A DNA stretch of 64,000 nt from a virus: IMG/VR virus record IMGVR_UViG_3300049793_000366, positions 58,865 to 122,864 of that record; one strand, 5' to 3'. Shown one piece after another: positions 1 through 8,711 of the stretch. The translations under genes and the position numbers were made by a program. The number at the start of each line of letters is the position of its first letter. Position 1 is the first letter of the stretch. The notes below the pieces were generated by a model. It was not told the DNA's origin. It ran no database searches and saw only the letters and a list, made by a program, of their open reading frames with translations.

Positions 1-333
1 ATTCTTAACATACTCTCTGTATATTGCTTTAAAGAAATCCCATTTCTTTAAAGGGTCTGTTTCAGTAGTGAATAATACTGTTGATTTAAGTTTATCAATA
101 GCATTAAGCATTTTCTCTGGTTCAGAGCAACATCTATAAAGATTTACTTGATGCCTATTTTTATCATTGTAGACAACCGTATCAAATATAAGTGATGGGT
201 CATCCATATATGTTCCCATTGAACCGCTAAATGGTTCGAGATATGTGTTTATACCACTTTTGGGTATTTTAGAGTTAATGAACTCAATAAAGGCGTTTGA
301 TGATTTACCACCGAAATAACTGATAACAGACAT
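1..333 (-). CDS. Dam-like DNA N6-adenine methyltransferase, partial
   Basis: N-terminal 111 residues of a D12-class adenine methylase; the rest lies before the window. The start at 331-333 gives MSVISYFGGK. The FGGK motif at residues 7-10, EPFSGS at 33-38 (SAM-binding loop) and YND near residue 58 match the order seen in Dam/DpnM enzymes, which methylate adenine in short sites such as GATC. In phages this usually protects DNA from restriction. The family call is firm; the target site cannot be read because the recognition and DPPY parts are missing. Confidence 0.85.
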   Translation of the reverse strand, partial: MSVISYFGGKSSNAFIEFINSKIPKSGINTYLEPFSGSMGTYMDDPSLIFDTVVYNDKNRHQVNLYRCCSEPEKMLNAIDKLKSTVLFTTETDPLKKWDFFKAIYREYVKN

Positions 334-386
334 TTTTCCATTGCTTATTTTTATAAGTCTTATAGAAGTTGTATTTCCAAAAGTTT

Positions 387-394
387 AATATATA
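387..394 (+). promoter_or_regulatory. late-type AATATATA box
   Basis: AATATATA 26 bases upstream of the start codon of the P-loop protein at 421. It is the same box found before many structural and cargo genes in this window. Confidence 0.5.
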
Positions 395-420
395 CTAAAA
401 TTAAGTCCTGTAAGAACTGT

Positions 421-933
421 ATGAAATACATTAAAATGTTTGAAAATTACGATGAGCGATTTTCTAAAATAGAAAGAGTTTTGCGTAGTTTAAACTTTAG
501 AAAGAATAGAGATCCTAAGCCTATACATATCGTTGGTGGTGGTAATGGTAGTGGTAAAATGCACTCAATTAAAACTGTATTAGACCAGATGGACGAGGAA
601 TATATTATAATAAATACAAACGAAGCTACACCAACATCATTCTATATGACCTTATATGAGTATAGTGATAGTGATACTATCGTTGTTATTGATGAGATGT
701 GTAATAATTCAAGCACTAATAATCAAGCAAGAATAAACAAAACCATTGCTCAATTGTGTAAGGGTGAAATGATAACACATCCATATCCCAATGCTCCAAA
801 TCCACCTAATACTATATTACAATTTGAATTTAAAGGAAGAGTAATATTATCAACAGCAGATTTGACAAATACCAGAGATATTAGTGGACTATACGATAAA
901 AATTTAAACACTATATTTTTGGGATTTAGTTAA
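421..933 (+). CDS. P-loop ATPase-like protein with capsid-targeting-like N-terminus
   Basis: 170 residues. The first residues MKYIKMFENYDE match the recurrent N-terminal peptide of this phage. A Walker A loop (GGGNGSGK, about residues 39-46) is followed by a Walker B strand (TIVVIDE, about 86-92), so it probably binds and hydrolyses ATP. The usual Thr/Ser after the Walker A lysine is replaced by Met-His-Ser, which may weaken activity. It is short for an AAA+ protein and lacks a visible arginine-finger domain. Its role is unknown; it may be a packaged internal protein. Confidence 0.65.
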   Translation: MKYIKMFENYDERFSKIERVLRSLNFRKNRDPKPIHIVGGGNGSGKMHSIKTVLDQMDEEYIIINTNEATPTSFYMTLYEYSDSDTIVVIDEMCNNSSTNNQARINKTIAQLCKGEMITHPYPNAPNPPNTILQFEFKGRVILSTADLTNTRDISGLYDKNLNTIFLGFS

Positions 934-939
934 AGTAAA

Positions 940-962
940 AAATCCAGTCATTGACTGGATTT
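940..962 (-). terminator. intrinsic terminator, probably for the tmRNA transcript
   Basis: Near-perfect inverted repeat AAATCCAGTC / GACTGGATTT with a three-base loop. On the minus strand it is followed by six T, so it would end transcripts from the tmRNA and the structured RNA; it may also stop the gene ending at 933. Confidence 0.75.
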
Positions 963-971
963 CTGGTCTCA

Positions 972-1073
972 TTTATCACCGTAACTCGTAAGCAAGAAGA
1001 CCAATTCTCTTACTCACCACCTAATGAACAACAGATATTAATCTGAGCCCCATCTTTCCGATGGCATGATAAA
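972..1073 (-). ncRNA. structured RNA downstream of tmRNA
   Basis: About 100 bases between the tmRNA 3' end and the terminator. TTTATCA at 972-978 pairs with TGATAAA at 1067-1073 and encloses three hairpins: GTAAG/CTTAC with inner AGAA/TTCT (988-1013), CAGAT/ATCTG (1032-1045) and CCATC/GATGG (1050-1064). A further small hairpin GTATC-GAGA-GATAC lies between it and the tmRNA. No known RNA family was recognised. It may be a separate small RNA or a tmRNA trailer; the strand is inferred from the terminator. Confidence 0.5.
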
Positions 1074-1091
1074 GTGTATCTCTCGATACAG

Positions 1092-1484
1092 GGTGGAGAA
1101 GACGGGAATCGAACCCGTGTCCAATGATATCAGTGAACTACTTTCTACAAGTTTATTTTAGTTTTCTAACTAAACCAAATAATCAATTTTTTTAACGACT
1201 AAAGAGATAATATGTCGCCGATTCAGTTATATACCACTTGTGTCGAGAACTGTGGTTCCGAAGATTTTGTCGATTTTAAGCAATCTCAAGTTCTTCAACT
1301 TGAGTAGCAGTAGTCTTAGACTTTGCTAATACACTTAAAATATCGGATAACGATCCGACTTCGTTTGTAATTACGTTGCCGTTTACAGATTTTATCTACT
1401 AATTTATTAATCGCACGTTTTATTAGACAAAGCGATACTTGCTTATAACTCTCATCTCATCACCGTCGAAGCCTTAACTTCCCC
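1092..1484 (-). ncRNA. ssrA: transfer-messenger RNA (tmRNA)
   Basis: The 5' end GGGGAAG pairs with CTTCTCC near the 3' end to form the acceptor stem (one G-U). The T arm ACGGG-TTCGATT-CCCGT and the conserved 5' TTCGACGG of tmRNAs are present. CCA is not encoded (CCC follows the discriminator A). The tag frame probably resumes at GGC (1378-1380) and stops at TAA (1276-1278): 34 residues ending ELEIA, far longer than the usual 8-12 and without the LAA degradation end. Stems TCGGAT/ATCCGA and CTCAAGTT/AACTTGAG lie within the tag region. tmRNA with SmpB rescues stalled ribosomes; no SmpB gene is in the window. Confidence 0.92.
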
Positions 1485-1504
1485 GTTTACTGATTAAAGT
1501 ATGA

Positions 1505-1512
1505 TATATATT
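1505..1512 (-). promoter_or_regulatory. late-type AATATATA box before tmRNA
   Basis: AATATATA on the minus strand, 20 bases before the mature tmRNA 5' end. Transcription would begin a few bases upstream of the mature end, leaving a short leader for RNase P. Confidence 0.45.
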
Positions 1513-1547
1513 ACAATGGAAAAGGAAAGTTTTTCTATTTTGAATAT

Positions 1548-2279
1548 TTATTTTCTTAATTTATCTTGTTCATCCATTATTCTCAACATTTCTGGTTCAT
1601 TACCAGCTTGAATAGCCTTTCTCAACTCTTTATTTAAGTCATCATATCTTTTATTATTAGCCCACTTTTGTAATTCACCTTCATCACTACCTAAGCCATA
1701 TCCATACCTATATACTTGAATAACTAATAATAAAAGCTCTGGATATTCTTCATCTTCATGGTCTTCTATAAACTTTTTATAAATATTTCTATCATTTATT
1801 GATTGTTGTATATCTATACACGTAGCTAATACCGATCCAGATTTTATCTCTGGCCCTTTATAGTTTAACTTCTTATCATCTATTTTATCAAAATTAGCCA
1901 TCTTCATCATATCCGACATTAGCTCTTGAAAATCCACTCTGAAATCTGAATTTGGATTTAATGGTTTATGATAACCAATACTATACCCAACATTAATTAT
2001 GTATGCTACTAATTGCTGAGTGGATGATTTTGGTGTATTAAATATCTCAGTATATGTAATATCACCGAAGTGTTCATCAATAATACTTTTTATTTTATTA
2101 TCATCAAGATAATCTAATTGATAGTTTGTTGTTATTAGTTTAGTTATAACATTCACAAATTCTACTAAATGTTCCTTAGCATATTCAACGTCAGCTTGTG
2201 TACTAGCATTCATAGCCGCTATTTGTTTATCAAGCTCATCTCTATCAAAGCTTTCGTTAAATTTCTTAAGATATTTCAT
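1548..2279 (-). CDS. hypothetical protein with capsid-targeting-like N-terminus
   Basis: 243 residues from the ATG at 2277-2279, which gives MKYLKKFNESFD; an in-frame ATG upstream is rejected because the promoter-like box lies exactly 5 bases before this one. The tag ends in FNE-S, a probable prohead-protease site. The rest is mostly helical and acidic, without a recognised domain or membrane segment. Probably an internal head protein. Confidence 0.7.
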   Translation of the reverse strand: MKYLKKFNESFDRDELDKQIAAMNASTQADVEYAKEHLVEFVNVITKLITTNYQLDYLDDNKIKSIIDEHFGDITYTEIFNTPKSSTQQLVAYIINVGYSIGYHKPLNPNSDFRVDFQELMSDMMKMANFDKIDDKKLNYKGPEIKSGSVLATCIDIQQSINDRNIYKKFIEDHEDEEYPELLLLVIQVYRYGYGLGSDEGELQKWANNKRYDDLNKELRKAIQAGNEPEMLRIMDEQDKLRK

Positions 2280-2284
2280 ATAAT

Positions 2285-2292
2285 TATATATT
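2285..2292 (-). promoter_or_regulatory. late-type AATATATA box, 5 bases from ATG
   Basis: AATATATA read on the minus strand, 5 bases before the start codon at 2279. A -10-like element this close predicts a leaderless mRNA. Confidence 0.55.
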
Positions 2293-2293
2293 A

Positions 2294-2327
2294 AAAAAGC
2301 CACTTAAATTTCTTTAAGTGGCTTTTT
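2294..2327 (-). terminator. intrinsic terminator after the VWA gene
   Basis: 15-base perfect stem (AAAAAGCCACTTAAA and its complement) with a four-base loop, just after the stop of the gene ending at 2344. The A/T runs at both ends could make it work in both directions. Confidence 0.85.
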
Positions 2328-2343
2328 AGAAAAAACTAACAAA

Positions 2344-3048
2344 TTATTTAGACGTAGCATCCTTATCTTCATCAGATAGGAAATCCATTGACGCATAAGT
2401 ATCATTAGCAATAGACGAAGCTCTCATAGAGAAAGACTTAGACATACTCTTATATACTTTAGCATTAGATTCAACATCAGAACTAAATTGCATTACGTTG
2501 CTTACGTTGATACCATAGTTTCTTGCAGTCGATATAGAATCGATATTTGCTCCAACAAATGTAAATGTCCAACGCTCAGTTTTTTGTAATTCTTCAATCA
2601 TTGATTTAACTTTACCACCATCGAATTCTCTTGATGCGTTCTCTTCACCATCAGTGATGATTACTACAACAGCAGATGCTTCACCAGTAGCGATTTTATC
2701 TTTAATTGTATCATTAAGTCTTGTAACACCAACACCAATAGCATCTAATAATGCTGTCATACCATTACAATTATAATTACTTGTAGTGATATGCTCTAAT
2801 AAAGATGCACTTCTATCATTATATTCAATTGTTACGCTGTTATTGAAATGTAAGAAAGACATTGTATATTTTTGGTCAGGAAATTCCTTCTCCAATTGTT
2901 TAACGGTATCTATTTGTTCATTAACACCACTAATAGTGCTTTTTGATAAATGACCCATTGATGAACTACCATCTACGATAAGTAAATAGTGAGTTTCTTT
3001 CACTGCCATTTTAGTTCCTGTTTTGTCAATTACGATTGCTTTGCTCAT
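2344..3048 (-). CDS. von Willebrand factor A (VWA) domain protein
   Basis: 234 residues. The metal-binding MIDAS motif DGSSSM lies near residues 26-31 after a hydrophobic strand, a conserved Thr follows in the NGMTALLDA segment, and VVVIITDGEEN near 125-135 supplies the second acidic loop; this is the whole VWA fold and little else. The family includes TerY/YfbK-type proteins that bind partner proteins through Mg2+. It sits directly before the gp26-like tail genes on the same strand, so it may be structural or an assembly factor; the partner is unknown. Confidence 0.8.
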   Translation of the reverse strand: MSKAIVIDKTGTKMAVKETHYLLIVDGSSSMGHLSKSTISGVNEQIDTVKQLEKEFPDQKYTMSFLHFNNSVTIEYNDRSASLLEHITTSNYNCNGMTALLDAIGVGVTRLNDTIKDKIATGEASAVVVIITDGEENASREFDGGKVKSMIEELQKTERWTFTFVGANIDSISTARNYGINVSNVMQFSSDVESNAKVYKSMSKSFSMRASSIANDTYASMDFLSDEDKDATSK

Positions 3049-3057
3049 ATTTTATAT

Positions 3058-3294
3058 TTATTTTTTAAATTTGCCCGCCATCGAGCTAAAATCCCTCATA
3101 TATGAACTTGGATTCATATTAGGTTGATTTTTTTCTTGTTTATCTCTGTCCTTATTCTCTTCTTCTGTTAATTCATTTACCAATTTGACAACTTCTTCAA
3201 ATTGCCAAAAAGGTAAATTATTAGCATCCGTCTCAGACATATGATAGTGCTTACTAAGCAATAGTTTATTTTTTAATAAACTGGTCAAAGGCAT
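3058..3294 (-). CDS. small tail-assembly protein, gp51-like or frameshift partner
   Basis: 78 residues if started at the ATG at 3292-3294; the later ATG at 3238-3240 (MSETDANNLPFWQFEE) is equally possible. It is highly charged at the C-terminus and overlaps the 3' end of the gp26-like gene in another frame. T4-like phages encode the small baseplate-hub catalyst gp51 next to gp26. Alternatively it could be expressed as a +1/-2 frameshift extension at the A-rich end of the upstream gene. The function is an inference from position. Confidence 0.45.
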   Translation of the reverse strand: MPLTSLLKNKLLLSKHYHMSETDANNLPFWQFEEVVKLVNELTEEENKDRDKQEKNQPNMNPSSYMRDFSSMAGKFKK

Positions 3295-4207
3295 CTGGAA
3301 GAGAGAAAATAGCTGACGGTCCGTTGGGAAATACCATATCAGTGTGGACCTCCTCGCCACACTGGGTACATTTCTTTTTTAAATTCTTAATACCAAACTG
3401 CATTTTATTAACAGCCGCATTTAAGAATTGGAAAGAAGGAATAGACATTTGTTGGAATTCTAATAACTTAGATTTAATACCATCAACTGTAATACCATTT
3501 CTACCAACTAATGTGAATGGAATAATTTTCAAGAATGATAAGTTTGGTGTTTTCTTATCATTGTATTCCTTTACAATATATTCAGTGAATGACTTCTGTA
3601 ACCCAATTGTTGGTGGTGCAATTTTAAACACAGAACCTTCAACTGTTTCGAAGATAAATTGTTTTTCAATGCTATCGAAATACTTATCAAGTGCTTCCGG
3701 CATTAAATGATGTTCAAAGTTTTGACGCTTTAATTCAACTGATAATTCGCACCCACATTGACAAGTAGCATTTGTAGACAATATGTTACCAGCTTGGAAT
3801 GTTAACTCACGAATTAAGAATATTAAGTATATTCTATCACCATCTTTAACATCCATGTATGAACCAACTCTATCATCAACATACTTTACACGAACGCAAG
3901 CAGATAGCATATCATTCATTTTTTCAATCATATCATAGAAGTTTTTATCATCTACCATTGAATATGCTTGAATTTCTTTTACCTGTGCCGCACGTACCAT
4001 TATTTTAGTACCGTTTTGATAGAACATACCAAGCGGTAAATCTTTAGCATCAAACGCGAAATACTGTAAATCTGCTATACGACCAGTATCTTCTTGTTTT
4101 AGCCCTTTAATAGATTCCTCAAATTGTGGAACCTTTGTTTTATTTACGTCAGTTTCATCTAAATACTTTTTTAGAAATTCTTCTTCGTTAATCTGAGATT
4201 GTGTCAT
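3266..4207 (-). CDS. baseplate hub protein, T4 gp26-like
   Basis: 313 residues. Two Cys pairs in the middle (CQCGC, about residues 147-151) and near the C-terminus (CTQCGEE, about 279-285) suggest a zinc-binding domain. Length, composition and position beside the sheath and a small overlapping ORF fit the gp26/T4 baseplate family, which builds the hub of the contractile tail. T4 gp26 is shorter (208 residues). The family call is moderate. The gene ends in ATT AAA AAA TAA, a run that could slip. Confidence 0.55.
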   Translation of the reverse strand: MTQSQINEEEFLKKYLDETDVNKTKVPQFEESIKGLKQEDTGRIADLQYFAFDAKDLPLGMFYQNGTKIMVRAAQVKEIQAYSMVDDKNFYDMIEKMNDMLSACVRVKYVDDRVGSYMDVKDGDRIYLIFLIRELTFQAGNILSTNATCQCGCELSVELKRQNFEHHLMPEALDKYFDSIEKQFIFETVEGSVFKIAPPTIGLQKSFTEYIVKEYNDKKTPNLSFLKIIPFTLVGRNGITVDGIKSKLLEFQQMSIPSFQFLNAAVNKMQFGIKNLKKKCTQCGEEVHTDMVFPNGPSAIFSLPDAFDQFIKK

Positions 4208-4293
4208 ATGACTTTATTATTTTTATCGATATCCTCTATTATAGAATTATATATTGGATTGTTTTCGATTCCCACCTCAATTGATGCAAATAA

Positions 4294-4319
4294 AAAAGCC
4301 TTGATTTCTCAAGGCTTTT
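4294..4319 (-). terminator. intrinsic terminator after the tail sheath gene
   Basis: Perfect 11-base stem AAAAGCCTTGA / TCAAGGCTTTT with TTTC loop, 22 bases past the sheath stop codon, followed on the minus strand by T residues. Confidence 0.88.
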
Positions 4320-4340
4320 GAATTATTAGTTTTTAAGTGA

Positions 4341-7300
4341 TTATGGGTTTAAGAAACCACCTGACTGAATAGCACCAGTTCTAAGAACCGTAACGTTATT
4401 CACAATAACACCCATACCTTTTATCGGTTCAACATAAGTATCTAAGACACCAAATTGATTATCGATAATTTCAGAAGTATTATTTTCTTCGTCAATCTTA
4501 TTGAAGAAATTAAATAAACCATTTCTGTTTACAAATCTCTCGCAGATTGCGTCAGCTTTTAACTTAATCTCTGCTCTAACATCTGGAGTATTGTACTTCC
4601 ATTGGTAGTTTAATAACATAGCAGCTATTTCTTTCTCAAGCTCAATTAGAACCTCTCTAACGTGAATGAATGATAAAGCTGACCTTAATAATGTCTGAGC
4701 AGTGTTTTCAGTTTCAATTACGAAACCTCTGTTCTTCTTAGACACGATTGGATTGGCGTGCATTCCATTCAAGTTTTCAATGTCTTCTGAGTTGAAATTC
4801 ATCTCAAGAGCGCCGATACCAGTAACAACACCGTTAGTAACACCAGCCGCGATTGTCCAAGGCGTAACGTTAGTTTGATTGCTGTTAATCTTTCTCATAT
4901 ACGTTGTCGCAACGAATGATGCTGGTGGGAATTCAGTAGGTCTTCCATTATCGTTTATGATAACATAAGGAGCGAAATAACCAACTGTTGACACACCTGC
5001 TCCTTCTGCGAAAGAGTATAAGAATGCTGGGCTTGACTCAGGATCTCCACCTAAAGCTATATAGCTTGTTTGTAGAACACCTTCTGTATTTACGAATGTA
5101 GGTGATGTAGAGTTCTTAAAGCTTCTCATAGAAGGCATATTTAAGAAACCAAATACATCTAATCTAGCACCGCAAACGTCAGCTAATTGTTGTTTAGATA
5201 ACTCAGTTAAACCTAAACCGAAAGAGTCAGTTAAATAACGGAAGCTGATAGCCTCTTTATCTGTTAACGCTTTGAAAAGGTTTGTACCTTTTGCTACCAA
5301 GTTCAGAATTCTATTCTGTCTTTCTTCTGTACCATCAGGCATAGAATCTTGACGGATTTTAAATCCTTTAAGTGCGATAGCTTTGTAAGTAGTTACGTAG
5401 TCATCAACTGCTGTGATTCTGTTAGTTTGAAGGTCACCATTGAAGTCGTATGTTTTGATACGAGCATCACAAGTGATTTCAACTAAAGTTGTATCAGCAG
5501 CATATAATTTTTTGCTTGTAATTCTTGTTAATCTTTTTGGAATACCATTTGCTGAATCGTAATCAACATCAGATGGATCATTCTCAGGAGCAATATAAGC
5601 TTCTAAGTAGTCACCAACCTTAACTTCAGTGTAACGTGAACCGTTAACTAAAATCTTGTTTGGAGATTGAACATATCCTGTTGGTACTTCAATTTCAACA
5701 CCTTGTCTGTAATTAGACTTCTGTGACTTAACAACAACAGTAGTGTTTAAAGCTACGTCTGTAATAGGCTCAGCAGAAGATAATAAAGAATCAGTGAAAG
5801 CAACTTTAAGGTTGTTAGAACCATCAAGGTATGCTTTAATGAAGTGCTTAACAAGCGCATTCCACATTGTAGATACATCAGTCAATGATTCTGTTGTTAC
5901 AGACTCGTTAACTTTAAATGCTCTATAATTAGCAGCTGGTGAATAACCAATAGCAGCTGCGAAGTTATTAGGGTCAATAACAGTTAATGTTCCTGTGTTC
6001 GATACTGAATCAGGGAATAATACCTTTTGATTAGTAGTGAATGTTGGGAAACTTGCTAAGTTGTTAGTGTTGTAGAATACAACGTAACCCTGACCAGTAG
6101 CAGTAACGAATGATACGTCAAATGGCTCAGCTAAAATATTCTCGTAGAAATAGTCACCACTTTCGATGATACCATCGTTGTAGTTCTTATATAAAGACGA
6201 GTATTTAGCAACGATACCATCAGAAGATGTACCAGTTAATACTGCGGCTGTGTTTTTAGTAGACATACCATACTCAGCGAAGATTAACTCATCATCGATT
6301 GTATAGAATCCTAATACACCATTAGCAACATCAGTTAAAATAGTTGATGATAAGCCAGTTGCTAATGTGAATTTCTTATTAGCAGTAGAAGCAGTAACAA
6401 CATTTGATAATGTCATAGTTGCTAATGAACGCTTTTCATTACCATCAACAACCATAGTCATTTTAGACTTGTTTGGTGAATCTAAAAGGTTAATTAAGTG
6501 GTTGAAGAATTTGAATCTTCTATATTGTCCGTAGTTTGCTGTTGAAGCAACTGCGTTAGTAGCTAACATTTCAACAGTTACATCACCACCAGTTGCTACT
6601 GTTACAGTGTAATCAGAACCAAGTGCTAATTCAACATAACCAGAACCATTTACTGTGTAATCAGTATATACCGCGTTTTGAATTTGATTTATACCAGCTA
6701 CAGTTTTGATACCGAATACAACGTGACCTAAAACTATATCAGTTGTTCCAACTGCTACGTTTGATGAGCTTGTAGTATTTTCGTATTTTCCAATAGTACC
6801 TGTTGTATCTAATACGTAAGTAGTAGAGTAAGTTAAAGTAGATGCTGTAATACCAATGTATGAAGTAGGGTCAATTGTGAATGAACCAGTACCAGCAACA
6901 TTGATTTGAACACCACCGATAACAGTGTATGCGTTAGCAGCCGCACCATAAGTAATAGTAGCAGAAGCAGTAGCGTAACTGAAAGTAGCAAGTGTAACAC
7001 CATCAACATAACCCTCAGCGAAATAAGCTGAACGAATTGTTGAACCAGTTAAACCTCTCAATTGAGAAGCTGTACCATCGATTGCTGAAACGTTTCCAGC
7101 TCTATCAAGGTATGTGTTGTTATATGTAACAGCTTCGATAATAGAATCCTTATAAGATAAGAATTCGATATCAGTGATGTCATCATTTGAAATTAAGTTG
7201 TTACCAACTATATCAATTAAACCATTTGGAGAATCTGTTTCAAGAGCTTCTGCGTTGAAAGCACAGAATAAACCTGTTTTGTCAGTATCTCTATTGACAA

Positions 7301-8132
7301 CAGTTTCAACGAAAATGTTTCTTCCGTTTTTATCTCTAAAATATGGCACTAAAGATAAACCTTCGTAAAAGTTTAAAATGTTTACATTTCTATCATTGAT
7401 AAAGTTAAGAACTTGGTCTTTCTTAAGACCAGATGTATTAAAGTAGTTACCCCATCTTGAGTCAACTGATAATACAGCGTAGTTTGACCAATCACCTGAT
7501 ACAACAATAATGTCAACCATATAATCAGAAACTAAGTCATTGGCATATACATACGATGGTATTTTATCGGCAGAACCATAGTAGTCTAACATTGTTTGAT
7601 TGTACCCTGTAATCTTAGATTTAACTGCGAATACAGTAATAGTCTTATCAGACATATTAGTAAACTGCATTACTCTTTGACTTGCGTTTGGATTGTTTTT
7701 AACAATATTTAAAAACGATTCTGTGTCTTTTGTCCAGAAACCAGTTGTGTCGAAGAATCTTCTATAAGCACCTGTTTTAACAGTATCGTTTAAATACTGT
7801 GTAGAAGTTGACAATGACTTATACTCTAATAAGTCTAAAGTGTCATCAGTTGCCAATAGATTCATAGCCCATACTGGACTAGATTCTAACATCTTAGTTA
7901 CTGTTCTGTGGAAGTAAGAACCTTTCTTCTCCATATTTCTGTCAATAGGACCAAAAATCTTTTCAAGGTCATTAACATTGTTTAGTAACACTGGATTATT
8001 AACAGGACCTTTTCTTGAAAAACCAATAACCATAGTAGTCAAACCTTGTACGATTGGGGTCTGAATTGCTGAGTTATCGAATTCTTCTATAAAGATTCCA
8101 GGTCTTTTGTATTTACCAATTTGAACTGCCAT
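4341..8132 (-). CDS. tail sheath protein, gp18-like, oversized
   Basis: 1263 residues, about twice T4 gp18 (659). The N-terminus (YKRPGIFIEEFDNS, then PIVQGLTTMVIGFSRKGP) is typical of contractile-tail sheaths. The C-terminal third (roughly 940-1263) holds the conserved sheath core, including the nucleotide-sheet segment VREVLIELEKEIAA and the final strand MGVIVNNVTVLRT. Between them lies a long Thr/Ser/Ala/Val-rich region (about 370-900) that looks like inserted beta-sandwich domains exposed on the tail surface. A late-type box precedes it and a terminator follows, so it is monocistronic and probably abundant. Confidence 0.9.
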   Translation of the reverse strand: MAVQIGKYKRPGIFIEEFDNSAIQTPIVQGLTTMVIGFSRKGPVNNPVLLNNVNDLEKIFGPIDRNMEKKGSYFHRTVTKMLESSPVWAMNLLATDDTLDLLEYKSLSTSTQYLNDTVKTGAYRRFFDTTGFWTKDTESFLNIVKNNPNASQRVMQFTNMSDKTITVFAVKSKITGYNQTMLDYYGSADKIPSYVYANDLVSDYMVDIIVVSGDWSNYAVLSVDSRWGNYFNTSGLKKDQVLNFINDRNVNILNFYEGLSLVPYFRDKNGRNIFVETVVNRDTDKTGLFCAFNAEALETDSPNGLIDIVGNNLISNDDITDIEFLSYKDSIIEAVTYNNTYLDRAGNVSAIDGTASQLRGLTGSTIRSAYFAEGYVDGVTLATFSYATASATITYGAAANAYTVIGGVQINVAGTGSFTIDPTSYIGITASTLTYSTTYVLDTTGTIGKYENTTSSSNVAVGTTDIVLGHVVFGIKTVAGINQIQNAVYTDYTVNGSGYVELALGSDYTVTVATGGDVTVEMLATNAVASTANYGQYRRFKFFNHLINLLDSPNKSKMTMVVDGNEKRSLATMTLSNVVTASTANKKFTLATGLSSTILTDVANGVLGFYTIDDELIFAEYGMSTKNTAAVLTGTSSDGIVAKYSSLYKNYNDGIIESGDYFYENILAEPFDVSFVTATGQGYVVFYNTNNLASFPTFTTNQKVLFPDSVSNTGTLTVIDPNNFAAAIGYSPAANYRAFKVNESVTTESLTDVSTMWNALVKHFIKAYLDGSNNLKVAFTDSLLSSAEPITDVALNTTVVVKSQKSNYRQGVEIEVPTGYVQSPNKILVNGSRYTEVKVGDYLEAYIAPENDPSDVDYDSANGIPKRLTRITSKKLYAADTTLVEITCDARIKTYDFNGDLQTNRITAVDDYVTTYKAIALKGFKIRQDSMPDGTEERQNRILNLVAKGTNLFKALTDKEAISFRYLTDSFGLGLTELSKQQLADVCGARLDVFGFLNMPSMRSFKNSTSPTFVNTEGVLQTSYIALGGDPESSPAFLYSFAEGAGVSTVGYFAPYVIINDNGRPTEFPPASFVATTYMRKINSNQTNVTPWTIAAGVTNGVVTGIGALEMNFNSEDIENLNGMHANPIVSKKNRGFVIETENTAQTLLRSALSFIHVREVLIELEKEIAAMLLNYQWKYNTPDVRAEIKLKADAICERFVNRNGLFNFFNKIDEENNTSEIIDNQFGVLDTYVEPIKGMGVIVNNVTVLRTGAIQSGGFLNP

Positions 8133-8154
8133 ATTAACTTTATTAATTTTATTT

Positions 8155-8162
8155 TATATATA
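8155..8162 (-). promoter_or_regulatory. late-type TATATATA box before the sheath gene
   Basis: TATATATA within an AT-rich stretch 22 bases upstream of the sheath start codon. Confidence 0.45.
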
Positions 8163-8196
8163 AAAAAACAAAAACGATATTTTGTGAGTTTTGCTC

Positions 8197-8706
8197 TTAC
8201 TTGTTAGTGTTAAGCAATTCCTTCTTTGTAGTTTCTATCTCTGTTTTCATATATTTATCGAAATCCTGATAATCTTTATTAACCTTACTCTTCAACGCTG
8301 TTAACTCATCTGTTAACTTTTTATTATCATTTTGTATTTGTGATAGTTGCGCTGCATTTTGTGATGCTAATGTTTTATCAGTTGTACTCTTTAAGTCATT
8401 TGTTTTATCCTGACCATCTTTAATACTTTTTTCTATCTCACTTGCTCTTCTTTCGCTTTTAAGTATTTGAGCATATTTCAATAGATAGGCGTTCGGGATT
8501 TTAACACTACCGTTGACTACATTTGCTTTATCTAAAATTCTCTTAGCTAAAGCATCAGGGTCTTCATTTGCATTATTCAAATAGATTGATTTCAATTGAC
8601 CAGCAAAGGACTTATAATCCTTAACCATTTTACTTTTTGTTTCTAAACTTTGCGTTATAGATTTATCTAGGTCGTTAAACTCTTCGAACAATGCGATGTA
8701 TTTCAT
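8197..8706 (-). CDS. coiled-coil protein with capsid-targeting-like N-terminus
   Basis: 169 residues from the ATG at 8704-8706 (MKYIALFEEFND), chosen because the late-type box is 5 bases upstream. The C-terminal two thirds are charged, helical and rich in K, D, Q and S with heptad spacing, consistent with a coiled coil. No enzymatic motif is visible. Probably a packaged internal protein. Confidence 0.7.
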   Translation of the reverse strand: MKYIALFEEFNDLDKSITQSLETKSKMVKDYKSFAGQLKSIYLNNANEDPDALAKRILDKANVVNGSVKIPNAYLLKYAQILKSERRASEIEKSIKDGQDKTNDLKSTTDKTLASQNAAQLSQIQNDNKKLTDELTALKSKVNKDYQDFDKYMKTEIETTKKELLNTNK

Positions 8707-8711
8707 ATAAG

